DNA of 55,791 nucleotides, taken from Sedimentisphaerales bacterium. GTDB lineage: Bacteria; Planctomycetota; Phycisphaerae; Sedimentisphaerales; Anaerobacaceae. The notes under the pieces are model-generated. The model worked only from the letters and a program-made list of their open reading frames with translations, made no database searches and was not told the DNA's origin. The DNA lies in NCBI GenBank assembly GCA_016930645.1, contig JAFGGH010000063.1, forward strand, positions 1-55,791, given 5' to 3'. The translations under genes and the position numbers were made by a program. Below, in pieces: positions 48,701 through 55,791 of this stretch (positions are counted from its first letter, which is position 1; each line of letters opens with the position of its first letter).

Positions 48701-49874
48701 ATGTTATTCGCTACTAAGGGATTATCAAAAAGTCGAAACGGTTTATAAGGAAATGTTAACCGATGAAAAACTTATTTTGAATCAGCAACAAAGAGAGGAA
48801 ATATCGGTTTTACTGTCCAAAGTAAAAACAGAAAAAAGCTTGCCACGCAATACAAAAAACGACCAGCCGCTTGTATCCGTTATAATGCCGGTTTATAATG
48901 GCCAAAAGTATTTACCGCAGGCCATTGAAAGCGTGCTTAGCCAGGACTATCCTAATTTTGAAGTAATTATTATAAATGATGGTTCAACCGATGAAAGTGA
49001 GAAAATTATATTAAGCTTCAAAGATGACAGAATAAGATATTTCAAACAGGAAAATTGTGGCCTTGCCGCAACACATAACGAAGGAATCAGGAAATCGAGA
49101 GGTGCTTTTGTTATCAAAGTTGACAGCGATGATTATATAACGAGTGATTTTATAAGTAAGCACATCGAAGAGTTTAACAGGTGCCCTGAAGCTGACTTGA
49201 TTTATTGTGATGATGTTTTTCTCGAAGATGACTATGGCAGAAGTCGAGTTCATAACAAACCTGAATATACCGACAGAAAGTTGCTGATCAGGGATTTGTT
49301 CCGCTGTGGTTTTCCGCTTGTACCTTTCAGAACCTGCCTGAAAAGAAGTATATTTGACAACATAGGCTTTTTCGATGAATCTCTCAAAATCGGTGAAGAT
49401 TATGACATTATGCTGAGATTTGTAAAGGCCGGTTTGAAAGTACATCACCTGCGACAGGCTTTATATTATAGAAGGCTTGGTAGCGACAGTCTCTCCAGGC
49501 AATATTCTGTAGAAAAAGCTAAAACTCAGTTCAAAATAATCAGGCGTTATAGAAATGTTTTCCGATATGATGAATTGTTCCCTGATGTGCATTGGGATAA
49601 AATACCTGCTGAAGATAAGGAGCTGCTTGGAAAATCCCTGGTGGCTATGACATATATCCAGATGGGGCAGTTTTATCTTAATTGCAATCTGCCTGATTAC
49701 GCAAGGGTTGCGCTTGAAAATGCCGATATGCAACTGGATGAATGTGTCAGTCAGACTTGCGAAAACTCGCCACGGCGGAGCGTGTCGCAGTCGGGTGAGC
49801 AATTTCAAAAGCTCAAAGACAGATGCCGGCATCTACAGGATTGTCTTGGTAAAAAAGTATTGGTGAGTGTTTAA
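45756..49874 (+). CDS. B12-binding radical-SAM protein fused to three GT2 domains
   Basis: A 1,372-residue protein. N-terminal B12-binding-like Rossmann region (about 1-150; G-E-G-E-Q-A-V near 127), radical-SAM domain (about 160-400) with C187-x3-C191-x2-C194 in G-C-P-F-K-C-R-F-C. Then three GT2 glycosyltransferase domains: about 419-650 (A-A-H-N-G-E-K-Y, R-M-D-A-D-D), 667-910 (A-N-Y-N-N-G-K-Y, L-D-S-D-D) and 1038-1265 (P-V-Y-N-G-Q-K-Y, K-V-D-S-D-D). TPR-like helices join the second and third GT and close the C-terminus. The ATG at 45756 is preferred to the TTG at 45741. It probably builds and modifies a flagellar glycan; the radical-SAM part may methylate or rearrange a sugar. Context: island leading to fliD. 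Confidence 0.85.
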   Translation: MNVLLVTSAAPSQAPFSTGEKRPPAGIGFLISVLRNAGQNVFFIDNYLKPNNFLETDYLRENSINFVGIYANTICYRDTMRMFKKLQQMRCEGKWSGKIMVGGPHTTVALDTIPDYVDFIVQGEGEQAVVDIVEGKVNERVVCYPRLQNLDELPPPAWDYFVNQPYDWSMRFIDDGPVFTMNTSRGCPFKCRFCSVGSIWGKKYTYFSAERVVSEIEYLVKNYGAKGIYFREDNFTLNRTRLEKFCNLIIEKGLKIQWVCESRVSNLDADIMRLMARAGLKGFYFGVESGSQRMLDLMDKGITVEQIRNAFKLCKEANVKAAASIIVGVPGETQQDIKATQDLLNEIKPDVTWANVFVGIPDSSLYRYCLDNKLYEYIDDRGLVYLQGHNLRVKQFYGDGLNACIPTEESRKDAANPPKISVLMAAHNGEKYIGQALQSIYNQSFQDFEVVVVDDAGTDKTSDILLKMKDSRTSIYRNSKNLGLTKSLNIGLKLCRGEFVARMDADDISYPQRFAKQMQFFAEHPDTDVLGCWCHRIDNKGNVRSSYDGRPTEAEDLKKGLLKGNSIAHGTAMVRRKKLVEVGGYNENYRYSQDHDLWLRLSEIAKLRNLPEYLYGLRFWEDNITNKKIDEQSQFSQRAIQEALNRSKNRVLSKEVVAETTSFDGQVKFSVIMANYNNGKYIAEAIDSILNQTFSDWELVIVDDCSTDNSLQIINSYLNDKRIRVINHQNNEGYVGALRTAISNVRSEIFGILDSDDFLRKDALEIMYNEHIKNPQAGLIYSQFICCDENLRPRRIGFGASIPKGKTNLDQHVATAFRTFKLRDYLKTEGYDERIQYAEDRDICYKMEEVSGLKFVNENLYLYRELDYSQSHDSHKAAVGRVNRLMAGINAYKRRGQKPLFGLERYGDWGKINLRNIQDRYQLGLKYIKDGNCEGAEAVFKAVLDSCKQFFNAREQGIIDTGADQYSWICECYYVSSLQLAKCYSLLRDYQKVETVYKEMLTDEKLILNQQQREEISVLLSKVKTEKSLPRNTKNDQPLVSVIMPVYNGQKYLPQAIESVLSQDYPNFEVIIINDGSTDESEKIILSFKDDRIRYFKQENCGLAATHNEGIRKSRGAFVIKVDSDDYITSDFISKHIEEFNRCPEADLIYCDDVFLEDDYGRSRVHNKPEYTDRKLLIRDLFRCGFPLVPFRTCLKRSIFDNIGFFDESLKIGEDYDIMLRFVKAGLKVHHLRQALYYRRLGSDSLSRQYSVEKAKTQFKIIRRYRNVFRYDELFPDVHWDKIPAEDKELLGKSLVAMTYIQMGQFYLNCNLPDYARVALENADMQLDECVSQTCENSPRRSVSQSGEQFQKLKDRCRHLQDCLGKKVLVSV
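49764..49782. repeat. 19-base repeat near the end of the radical-SAM/GT2 gene
   Basis: AACTCGCCACGGCGGAGCG matches flgJ 35870-35888 at 18 of 19 bases but in a different codon frame, here encoding N-S-P-R-R-S. It extends into a GC-rich stretch to about 49800 unlike the AT-richer flanks. Confidence 0.65.
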
Positions 49875-49876
49875 AT

Positions 49877-50854
49877 ATGAAGATACTGGTTACAGGCGGT
49901 GCGGGTTTTATCGGTTCCCATCTTGTCGAGCGGCTGCTCGACGACGAACACAGTGTTACTGTTCTTGATGATTTGAGCACCGGTAATATTGACAATCTGA
50001 GCTTTGCCGAAGGCAAAAAGGATTTTCATTTTGTCCGGGGCAGTGTCCGTGATCCCAAAACAGTGGATAAGCTCGTTAAAAAAAGTGATGTTATTTATCA
50101 TTTAGCCGCAGCGGTTGGAGTTCAGCTTATAGTCGATGAGCCGGTCAGGACAATCGAGACAAATATCCACGGAAGTGAAGTAGTCCTGGAAGCCGCAAAC
50201 AGGTATAAGCGAAAAGTGCTCATCGCATCGAGCAGCGAGGTTTACGGCAAGAGTGAAAATATACCTTTTAATGAGGATGACGATTCTGTTCTCGGCAGCA
50301 CGAGGTTTTCGCGCTGGTCGTATGCGTGCAGCAAAGCGGTCGATGAATTTCTGGCGTTTGCGTATTATGAGCAGTTTAATCTGCCGGTAGTGATTGTTCG
50401 GATTTTTAACACGGTCGGCCCGCGCCAGAGCGGCAGATACGGAATGGTCCTGCCGAGGTTTGTTGAAAGTGCTTTGAAGAACGAGCCAATATGCATTTAC
50501 GGAACCGGCAGACAAAGCAGATGTTTCGCCGGTGTCAGCGATGTGGTAGGTGGATTTATCGCTTTGATGGACAGCTCCGAAACTGCCGGTAAAGTGTTTA
50601 ATATCGGCACAGATGAAGAGATAACAATTGAAGCTCTTGCCGACAGAGTCATAGAAAAGATTCAAAGTAAGAGCCAAAAACGGTTTTTATCCTACGAAGA
50701 GGCCTACGGCAAAAAATTCGATGATATGATGCGAAGAGTGCCGTCTCTGGAAAGAATTAAAAAAGCAATCGGCTATGAACCGAAATGGACGCTCGATAAG
50801 ATTTTAGACAGTGTAATAAATGATATCGGGACAAGACTTCGGGAGAACCGATAA
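49877..50854 (+). CDS. NAD-dependent sugar-nucleotide epimerase/dehydratase
   Basis: A 325-residue extended SDR enzyme. The NAD-binding motif G-G-A-G-F-I-G-S-H lies at residues 7-15, and the catalytic pair Y149-x3-K153 is in W-S-Y-A-C-S-K-A. Substrate-side motifs N-T-V-G-P-R-Q and Y-G-T-G-R-Q-S-R are typical of UDP-glucose 4-epimerase, UDP-glucuronate decarboxylase and UDP-xylose-forming relatives. It would supply a nucleotide sugar for the preceding glycosyltransferases; the exact sugar is unknown. It starts two bases after the radical-SAM stop codon. Confidence 0.88.
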   Translation: MKILVTGGAGFIGSHLVERLLDDEHSVTVLDDLSTGNIDNLSFAEGKKDFHFVRGSVRDPKTVDKLVKKSDVIYHLAAAVGVQLIVDEPVRTIETNIHGSEVVLEAANRYKRKVLIASSSEVYGKSENIPFNEDDDSVLGSTRFSRWSYACSKAVDEFLAFAYYEQFNLPVVIVRIFNTVGPRQSGRYGMVLPRFVESALKNEPICIYGTGRQSRCFAGVSDVVGGFIALMDSSETAGKVFNIGTDEEITIEALADRVIEKIQSKSQKRFLSYEEAYGKKFDDMMRRVPSLERIKKAIGYEPKWTLDKILDSVINDIGTRLRENR

Positions 50855-50995
50855 TTGTCCTGATAATTTGAAAAAAAGAGTATTACGAAATATCCTTATT
50901 TTAAGGGCTTAAGTGAAGCACCTGTCAGGGCGAAAATAATTATAGTGTAGCCAATAAAAACTGGAAGCAGATAATTCAATAAACGGGAGCATAAA

Positions 50996-53056
50996 ATGTC
51001 ATCTATTCAATTATCGGGTTTGGCGACAGGCATAGATACTGCAACGCTGATTGAACAGCTTATGCTGGTCGAACGCCAAAGGCTGACTATGTATGAAACC
51101 CGCAAGGAAACCTGTGATGAAAAAAAGTCCGTACTGACTGAAATTCAAAGTAAGCTCAGCTCTTTGAGCTCGGCGGTTGGTGCCTTGTCGGATGCAAATA
51201 AATTAAAAGCCTTTAATGTTTCTTCCAGTGACGAAGATAAAATTACCGCAGAAGCCACCTCTAATGCTTTCGAAGGCAACCATACAATTGTTGTTAACCA
51301 GCTTGCCGCCGCGGAACGCTGGGTGCATACCTCAGGCCTGGAGTATGCTGAGGACCTCGTTGGTGAAGGGACATTCATATATTCCTACAATCACAAGGAA
51401 ACTATCATTGAAACCACAGCGGATACTACACTTGAGGAGCTGGTCGGATTGATAAACAACGATGCGGAGAACCCCGGTGTTACCGCAAGTCTGCTTCATT
51501 ACAACGATGCCTATCACCTGGTTCTCAATGGAAACGATGCAGGTACAGATTATGAGCTTAATATCAATTCGAGTAACACTGAGGTGTGGCAAATGGACTG
51601 GGCATTTGAAGTTAGTGGAGCAAATGCCACGCTTAATTCCAATATCACCGAGCTTGACCAGTTCAGCGGAACTTTGGGAACAGGTGATATGATTACAATT
51701 ACCGGTACCGACAAGAGCGGTGCTGCCATAACACCTGTTAACCTGACTGTGAATTCCAATACTCGTATAGAGAATTTGATCGGTGAAATTAACGATGCAT
51801 TTGACGGTATTGCAAAAGCTGTTTTTGAAAACGGGAAAATTATCCTGACTGATGACACACCTGGAACAAGCGGCATATCAATCGACCTCGATTTTACCAG
51901 CAGCACAGCTGTTCTTACCCTGCCTACAGAGACTTCAGACTGGGATGTAACAGAAGGTGGAACGACCGATGCAGATTTGACCGGCTATACCGAGGCCGAT
52001 TTTACCGAGACTCAGCAGGCACGAGATTCGCAGATAAAGGTTGACGGTTTTCCACCCGGAGAGAGTGACTGGATTACGAGAAGCTCCAATACAATCGATG
52101 ATGTTATTTCCGGGATTACTTTACATATTCATAATACCACCGATGCGAGCGGAGAGGAAATAAACCTGACTCGCAACGTTGAATCGGTGAAGGAAAAAAT
52201 AGAGAAATTCGTTGAAGCTTATAATGGAGCGATTGCTTATATCAAGGAGCAGACCAGGTATGACAGAGATGCCGATGAGGCTGGCATTTTAATTGGTGAT
52301 TATATCATCAGCAATATCAGAGATCAGCTTAGGATTCCTTTGTATACTCAAACCGATGGCTTCGTCGAGGATATTGATACATTTTTAAATCCCGCCCATA
52401 TAGGTCTTGAACTTGACAGCGACGGATTGCTTTCATTCGATGCCGACGATTTTGACGAGGCGATAGGTAAAGATTATCTTGGAGTGCTTTCAATAATAGG
52501 TGCCGACAAAACCGGCAGCAGCGATAGCGCAAATGTAAGATTTTACGGTTCCAGCAGTGATTATACCGCAGGCGGAAGTTACCGTGTCAGGGTCACATAT
52601 GACGGTTCAGGAAACCTAAGCGAAGCTTATTTTAAGCTGTCAAGTGAAAGCGATTCCGCATACAGGACGGCGACAATCAGCGGTAATGTCATAACCGGTA
52701 ACAGCAGTTTCGATGATAACGGCAATCCTGTCTATGGCGAAAATAGCTTACAGGTAACAGCTCCTCTGACAGGGACTCCCGGCAGCACAATTTATGCGAC
52801 TATCCGGGTCAAGCAGGGTTTTGCCGGAGCAATTGAGGATTCCCTTGATGATATACTCAAAGCCACTACCGGTTCGTTGAAGATTGATATTGACACTATT
52901 GACGACCGCATAGAGGCATTGCAGGACAAGATTGACCATGAAGAGGGCAGGCTTGAAAAGAAAAAACAGAGACTGACAGAAAAATTTGCAAGGCTGGAGA
53001 AAATGTTAACTCTGATGCAGAGCCAGCTTTACGCTCTTAATGCGTATATGGAATAA
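50996..53056 (+). CDS. fliD: Filament cap protein FliD
   Basis: A 686-residue protein with N-terminal L-S-G-L-A-T-G-I-D-T-A-T-L-I-E-Q-L-M, typical of FliD, a central beta-rich domain (about 60-470) and a C-terminal coiled coil (about 625-686: E-E-G-R-L-E-K-K-K-Q-R-L-T-E-K-F). It is longer than enteric FliD (about 470) owing to middle insertions. GGGAGC precedes the ATG. It caps the filament and aids flagellin folding. It is convergent with the FlhA-like gene, whose end is only 9 bases away. Confidence 0.94.
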   Translation: MSSIQLSGLATGIDTATLIEQLMLVERQRLTMYETRKETCDEKKSVLTEIQSKLSSLSSAVGALSDANKLKAFNVSSSDEDKITAEATSNAFEGNHTIVVNQLAAAERWVHTSGLEYAEDLVGEGTFIYSYNHKETIIETTADTTLEELVGLINNDAENPGVTASLLHYNDAYHLVLNGNDAGTDYELNINSSNTEVWQMDWAFEVSGANATLNSNITELDQFSGTLGTGDMITITGTDKSGAAITPVNLTVNSNTRIENLIGEINDAFDGIAKAVFENGKIILTDDTPGTSGISIDLDFTSSTAVLTLPTETSDWDVTEGGTTDADLTGYTEADFTETQQARDSQIKVDGFPPGESDWITRSSNTIDDVISGITLHIHNTTDASGEEINLTRNVESVKEKIEKFVEAYNGAIAYIKEQTRYDRDADEAGILIGDYIISNIRDQLRIPLYTQTDGFVEDIDTFLNPAHIGLELDSDGLLSFDADDFDEAIGKDYLGVLSIIGADKTGSSDSANVRFYGSSSDYTAGGSYRVRVTYDGSGNLSEAYFKLSSESDSAYRTATISGNVITGNSSFDDNGNPVYGENSLQVTAPLTGTPGSTIYATIRVKQGFAGAIEDSLDDILKATTGSLKIDIDTIDDRIEALQDKIDHEEGRLEKKKQRLTEKFARLEKMLTLMQSQLYALNAYME

Positions 53057-53065
53057 CTTTTGTTT

Positions 53066-54568
53066 TTACACCATCTTAAAAGCATCCTGCCTTTGTAGGA
53101 TTCGGCAATTCTTACTTTCCAACTGTTCAACCATGTTTTGGTTGTTAAATTCTGTGCCGAAGAGCATAGCTGAATTTATATGTTCAAAAATGTGGCACGG
53201 GCATCCTGCCCGTGATTTATTGTCTGATAGTTCATTAACATCAGGAGCGTAGATTATTATCTTGTCGAACAGGTTGTTCAGTTTAGTAAATATATGCCGC
53301 AGATTCTGCTCTGAAGTTTTCGCTAATTTTTGAGCCGAGAGCAAATATAGATTTTCGATTGCAGTGTGAACAACTTTGGTCCGGCAATTTTCGATTTCAA
53401 ATACCTCGCCAACAGCGGAACGCTTTAAGTCGTAATCGATGATTAGCGCTTTTTGGCCGCTTTGGACAAGTTTTATCGCGGTGTTAACCGGTATTGTAAC
53501 GGGCAGATTGCTCGGACTTTCCGCTGCCATCAGGGTTACTTTATTTTGGGCAGATTTTGCGAGCATGCAGGCTATCATTTCATAGGAAAATTCATCATCT
53601 AAATCTTTCGCCGTAAACGATTTTTGCTCTTCCTGCCTGAAGTTATCGAATGATTCGACAGTTTGTTCAAATGAATTATTGTCGTAATTTTCATGGTCTG
53701 TTATCTGCCAAGCGGCTACTTCTCGAGCGGTTACTTTAATTCTTTCCTGAAACTGCTCTTCGGTCAGCCTGGTCTGCTCGATTAATGCGACGGAGCTTTT
53801 TGTTATGAATCGGCTTACAGCGGCAACAGACAAAAACATCATAAGCAGAATAAAAATACCGCAGGATGATGCCAGAGCAGTCAGGCCTTGCGTTGAGATG
53901 GAAATTTTTACGGCTGTCAGAATAAGAGATGCCGCAATACTGAATAAAATAACAAAGCATATTGCAATAGAGATGCAGAAACTGAATTTACCAAACGCCT
54001 CTGCGGAAAAGAAGAAACCTTTTTGCTGAGCAAGCAAATCGCTTTGTTCTGGGTCAATAACGGCAAAATCATTTTCAATTTGCGATGTCTGGGCGGCTGA
54101 TATTTCTTCGAGGAGCTCAACGGAGCTTTTCACTATTTGGCGAGTTTGCTTGCGGACTGTAACGAGTAAACCTATTGATATTGAGGAAAATAAAAGCGCG
54201 GTCAGCCAGGCTGGTATAAATTTAACCGGAAAATTTATTGCAGTTGCGAAATTTATAATATTAGAACCAGTTGCTGTTAACAGGATGAGTTTTGCTGAAG
54301 CGATATTAGTAGTTAACAAAGCCGCTGCTGCGGAAATAGCGAGCATAGAAAAACCGGATAACTCGGAAGGTTTTTTACTGCTGAAGGAAATTACAATTAC
54401 CGCCGTGCAAAGCGAGGTGCTGAATATTAAAAGAATATCGACAAGTCCCGGTATAGCCGGGCAGAAGAGACCTGCAATTACACAAGCTGCTCCTGCTGCA
54501 AAAAGCGTGTTGTTGTACGAACTTAGCTTTTTGTAGTTTCTAATATTATTATCTGTTTCAGCGTTCAT
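53066..54568 (-). CDS. FlhA-like membrane domain fused to degenerate MinD/BY-kinase-like domain
   Basis: A 500-residue protein one base after flhB. Residues about 15-140 align by eye with the start of FlhA (P-G-L-V-D-I-L-L-I-F-S against the P-L-L-D-V-F-L-A-C-S of true FlhA; I-A-S-A-K-L-I-L-L against V-A-S-T-K-L-I-L-L). The F-R-L motif is lost, and the region that holds P-G-K-Q-M-A-I-D in FlhA is eroded (140-195). Two more membrane segments lie at about 198-222 and 228-253. Residues about 328-445 resemble a MinD/BY-kinase ATPase (K-A-L-I-I-D-Y-D-L-K-R at 373-383; F-D-K-I-I-I-Y-A-P-D-V at 434-444) but the P-loop is replaced by S-P-S-N-L-P-V-T-I-P. Residues 451-459 come from a palindromic repeat. 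It could be an FlhG-like or export-gate accessory factor. Confidence 0.75.
   Translation of the reverse strand: MNAETDNNIRNYKKLSSYNNTLFAAGAACVIAGLFCPAIPGLVDILLIFSTSLCTAVIVISFSSKKPSELSGFSMLAISAAAALLTTNIASAKLILLTATGSNIINFATAINFPVKFIPAWLTALLFSSISIGLLVTVRKQTRQIVKSSVELLEEISAAQTSQIENDFAVIDPEQSDLLAQQKGFFFSAEAFGKFSFCISIAICFVILFSIAASLILTAVKISISTQGLTALASSCGIFILLMMFLSVAAVSRFITKSSVALIEQTRLTEEQFQERIKVTAREVAAWQITDHENYDNNSFEQTVESFDNFRQEEQKSFTAKDLDDEFSYEMIACMLAKSAQNKVTLMAAESPSNLPVTIPVNTAIKLVQSGQKALIIDYDLKRSAVGEVFEIENCRTKVVHTAIENLYLLSAQKLAKTSEQNLRHIFTKLNNLFDKIIIYAPDVNELSDNKSRAGCPCHIFEHINSAMLFGTEFNNQNMVEQLESKNCRILQRQDAFKMV
53196..53214. repeat. CACGGGCA-TCC-TGCCCGTG palindrome in the FlhA-like gene
   Basis: Perfect 8-bp arms with TCC loop, same family as 34368-34415 and 43966-43984. 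On the minus strand it is read as R-A-G-C-P-C-H, giving a Cys-rich patch near the C-terminus without breaking the frame. Confidence 0.65.
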
Positions 54569-54569
54569 T

Positions 54570-55646
54570 TTATATTGTCGCGGCCTTTTGCTGTTTTAAT
54601 CTGTAAATCAAAGCCAAAACCTCAGCCACCGCCATATAGAGGTCCTGTGGTATGGGCTGACCGGGTTGAATGGTCGAATATATTGTGCGCGTAAGTTCAG
54701 GTCTTCTTATCACCGGTATACCGTATGCGCTGGCGATTTCCCTTATTTTTTCAGCCATATGGTCTACGCCTTTGGCAACAAGGAGGGGGGATTCCATCGT
54801 CTTGGAATCATAACGAAGCGCGACCGCGTAGTGAGTCGGGTTGACAAGAACCACCGTTGCCTTCGGCACTTCCTGGGCGACGCGCTTAAGAGCCATCTGA
54901 TACTGTATTCTGCGAATTCTCGCCTTTACCTGGGGCGAGCCTTCAGTGTCCTTGTGCTCTTCCTTGACCTGCTGACGAGTCATTTTCAAATCGTCTATGT
55001 ATTTATACTTTTGATAAATCAAATCAGCGACCGCAATTATCAATAGTGCGATGCATACCCGAATCATCAAACCAAGTATCAGCTTTGACATTGTGGTCAT
55101 TATTTCCATCGACCATGCCCAGCGAAGTGCGAGTATATCTTCGAGTTTATCGCGCAGGTAAGACCATATAATGATTGCGATAAACGCCAACTTAAAGATA
55201 GTAATAATCAGCTTGACTAATGATTTGGCATTGAAGAGCTTTCCAAATCCGGCGATGGGATTAATAGCGCTAAACTTGAGCTGGACAGCCTTCGTGGTAA
55301 AGTTCGGACCTGAGACACAGACATTGGCAAACACCGTCGCCACTATCAAACCTGCCAGAATTGGACTGACAATCCATATCGAATTTATGAACTGTTCGCC
55401 AAAAAAAGCGACAAAAGTCTCAGTGTTTGCAAAGACCTGGGTATTACAGCTAAACCCTTCCTTTAGCAGGTTGGTAATCCAGTTCAACAAAACCGGTGCC
55501 AACAGAGTAACTCCTGCTACTAAAATGATAAGCGAAGCGACTGAGTTTACCTCAGCGCTTTGGGGAACCTGGCCTTCCTCGCGGGCTTTTCTTATCCTGC
55601 GAGGAGTCGGCTGTTCGGTTCTTTCTGCTGCCGGTTTTTCAGGCAT
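54570..55646 (-). CDS. flhB: Flagellar export switch protein FlhB
   Basis: A 358-residue export-gate protein. The N-terminal E-R-T-E-Q-P-T-P-R-R-I-R-K-A-R-E-E-G-Q-V motif, four membrane segments (about 30-215) and the cytoplasmic domain with the self-cleaving N-P-T-H at residues 269-272 are present. FlhB switches export from rod/hook to filament substrates. AGAGGTAG precedes the ATG. It is followed by the FlhA-like fusion gene at the place where flhA normally lies. Confidence 0.96.
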   Translation of the reverse strand: MPEKPAAERTEQPTPRRIRKAREEGQVPQSAEVNSVASLIILVAGVTLLAPVLLNWITNLLKEGFSCNTQVFANTETFVAFFGEQFINSIWIVSPILAGLIVATVFANVCVSGPNFTTKAVQLKFSAINPIAGFGKLFNAKSLVKLIITIFKLAFIAIIIWSYLRDKLEDILALRWAWSMEIMTTMSKLILGLMIRVCIALLIIAVADLIYQKYKYIDDLKMTRQQVKEEHKDTEGSPQVKARIRRIQYQMALKRVAQEVPKATVVLVNPTHYAVALRYDSKTMESPLLVAKGVDHMAEKIREIASAYGIPVIRRPELTRTIYSTIQPGQPIPQDLYMAVAEVLALIYRLKQQKAATI

Positions 55647-55712
55647 CTGCTACCTCTTTTGGTTAATTCGTGAGTGGTTAAATGGTTAATTACTCAAACT
55701 GACCGACGTGAC

Positions 55713-55784
55713 TGTCATGCCTGCGAAAGCAGGCATCCAGTTTGTTTTTCAGCTTTCTGGATTCCCGCTTTCGCGGGAATGACA
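55713..55784. repeat. 72-bp MITE-like nested inverted repeat
   Basis: Two 28-base arms (55713-55740 and 55757-55784) are complementary at 24 of 28 positions. Each arm also folds into its own perfect 8-bp hairpin (ATGCCTGC-GAAA-GCAGGCAT and ATTCCCGC-TTTC-GCGGGAAT). The four differences between arms form two compensating pairs that keep both hairpins. It resembles the widespread TCATTCCCGC/GCGGGAATGA repeats of many bacteria. It lies just upstream of flhB. Confidence 0.75.
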
Positions 55785-55791
55785 TTTTAGC

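Noticed and set aside
50906-50919. GG-N10-GC spacing upstream of fliD as a sigma54 promoter
   Set aside because: Only the GG and GC dinucleotides match; flanking bases (GGGCTT... AAGCA) depart from the consensus, so it is likely chance.

Overview
The window (about 44% GC by eye) looks like chromosomal DNA from a diderm, flagellated bacterium of the planctomycete type, most likely Phycisphaerae/Sedimentisphaerales. That placement is an inference. It rests on secreted LamG and BNR_4 proteins with a Cys-containing dockerin-like tail, on P- and L-ring genes (flgI, flgH), on an RNA-binding RRM protein with an RGG-like tail, and on many short dispersed palindromes.

Layout. 1-3.2 kb: a small Cys-rich protein, a mycobacterial-type rpiB behind a strong sigma70-type promoter, and an orphan terminase-like ATPase/nuclease. 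3.3-10.7 kb: a polysaccharide-directed locus, LamG-dockerin / BNR_4 / BNR_4 / Ig-LamG-dockerin / BNR_4, all secreted, preceded by a near-consensus promoter and a leader RNA that can fold as an H-type pseudoknot. 10.7-13.1 kb: tRNA-Leu(CAA), a nitronate monooxygenase-type flavoprotein, the RRM protein and an HPP membrane protein. 13.2-27.2 kb (minus strand): a flagellar operon read from 25.5 kb down to about 13.6 kb (two TPR envelope proteins, a sigma54 activator, fliL, fliM, fliN, flhA, a small membrane protein, fliA and small accessory genes), a FlgM-like protein beyond it, and a second sigma54 activator upstream. 27.7-39.7 kb (plus strand): the rod/hook/ring operon flgD-flgE-(PilZ-like)-flgF-flgG-flgA-flgH-flgI-flgJ-flgN-flgK-flgL. 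39.9-53.1 kb: a probable flagellar glycosylation island (glycosyltransferases, TPR proteins, a FliT-like protein, an acyltransferase-methyltransferase fusion, a 1,372-residue radical-SAM protein carrying three GT2 domains, a sugar-nucleotide epimerase) ending in fliD. 53.1-55.6 kb (minus strand): flhB followed by a fusion of an FlhA-like membrane domain to a degenerate MinD/BY-kinase-like domain.

Regulation. Three sites match the sigma54 consensus with exact GG-N10-GC spacing. They lie before the minus-strand fli operon (25628-25643), before flgD (27689-27704) and before the glycosylation island (39808-39823). With two sigma54 activators encoded between the first two sites, this suggests a sigma54 to sigma28 cascade. 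Both activators have abnormal receiver domains.

Most unusual features: the FlhA-like/ATPase-like fusion after flhB, the B12/radical-SAM protein with three GT2 domains, the pseudoknot leader, and several families of short palindromic elements. Some of these elements lie inside coding regions without breaking the frame, and one near-identical 19-mer is read in different frames in flgJ and in the radical-SAM gene.
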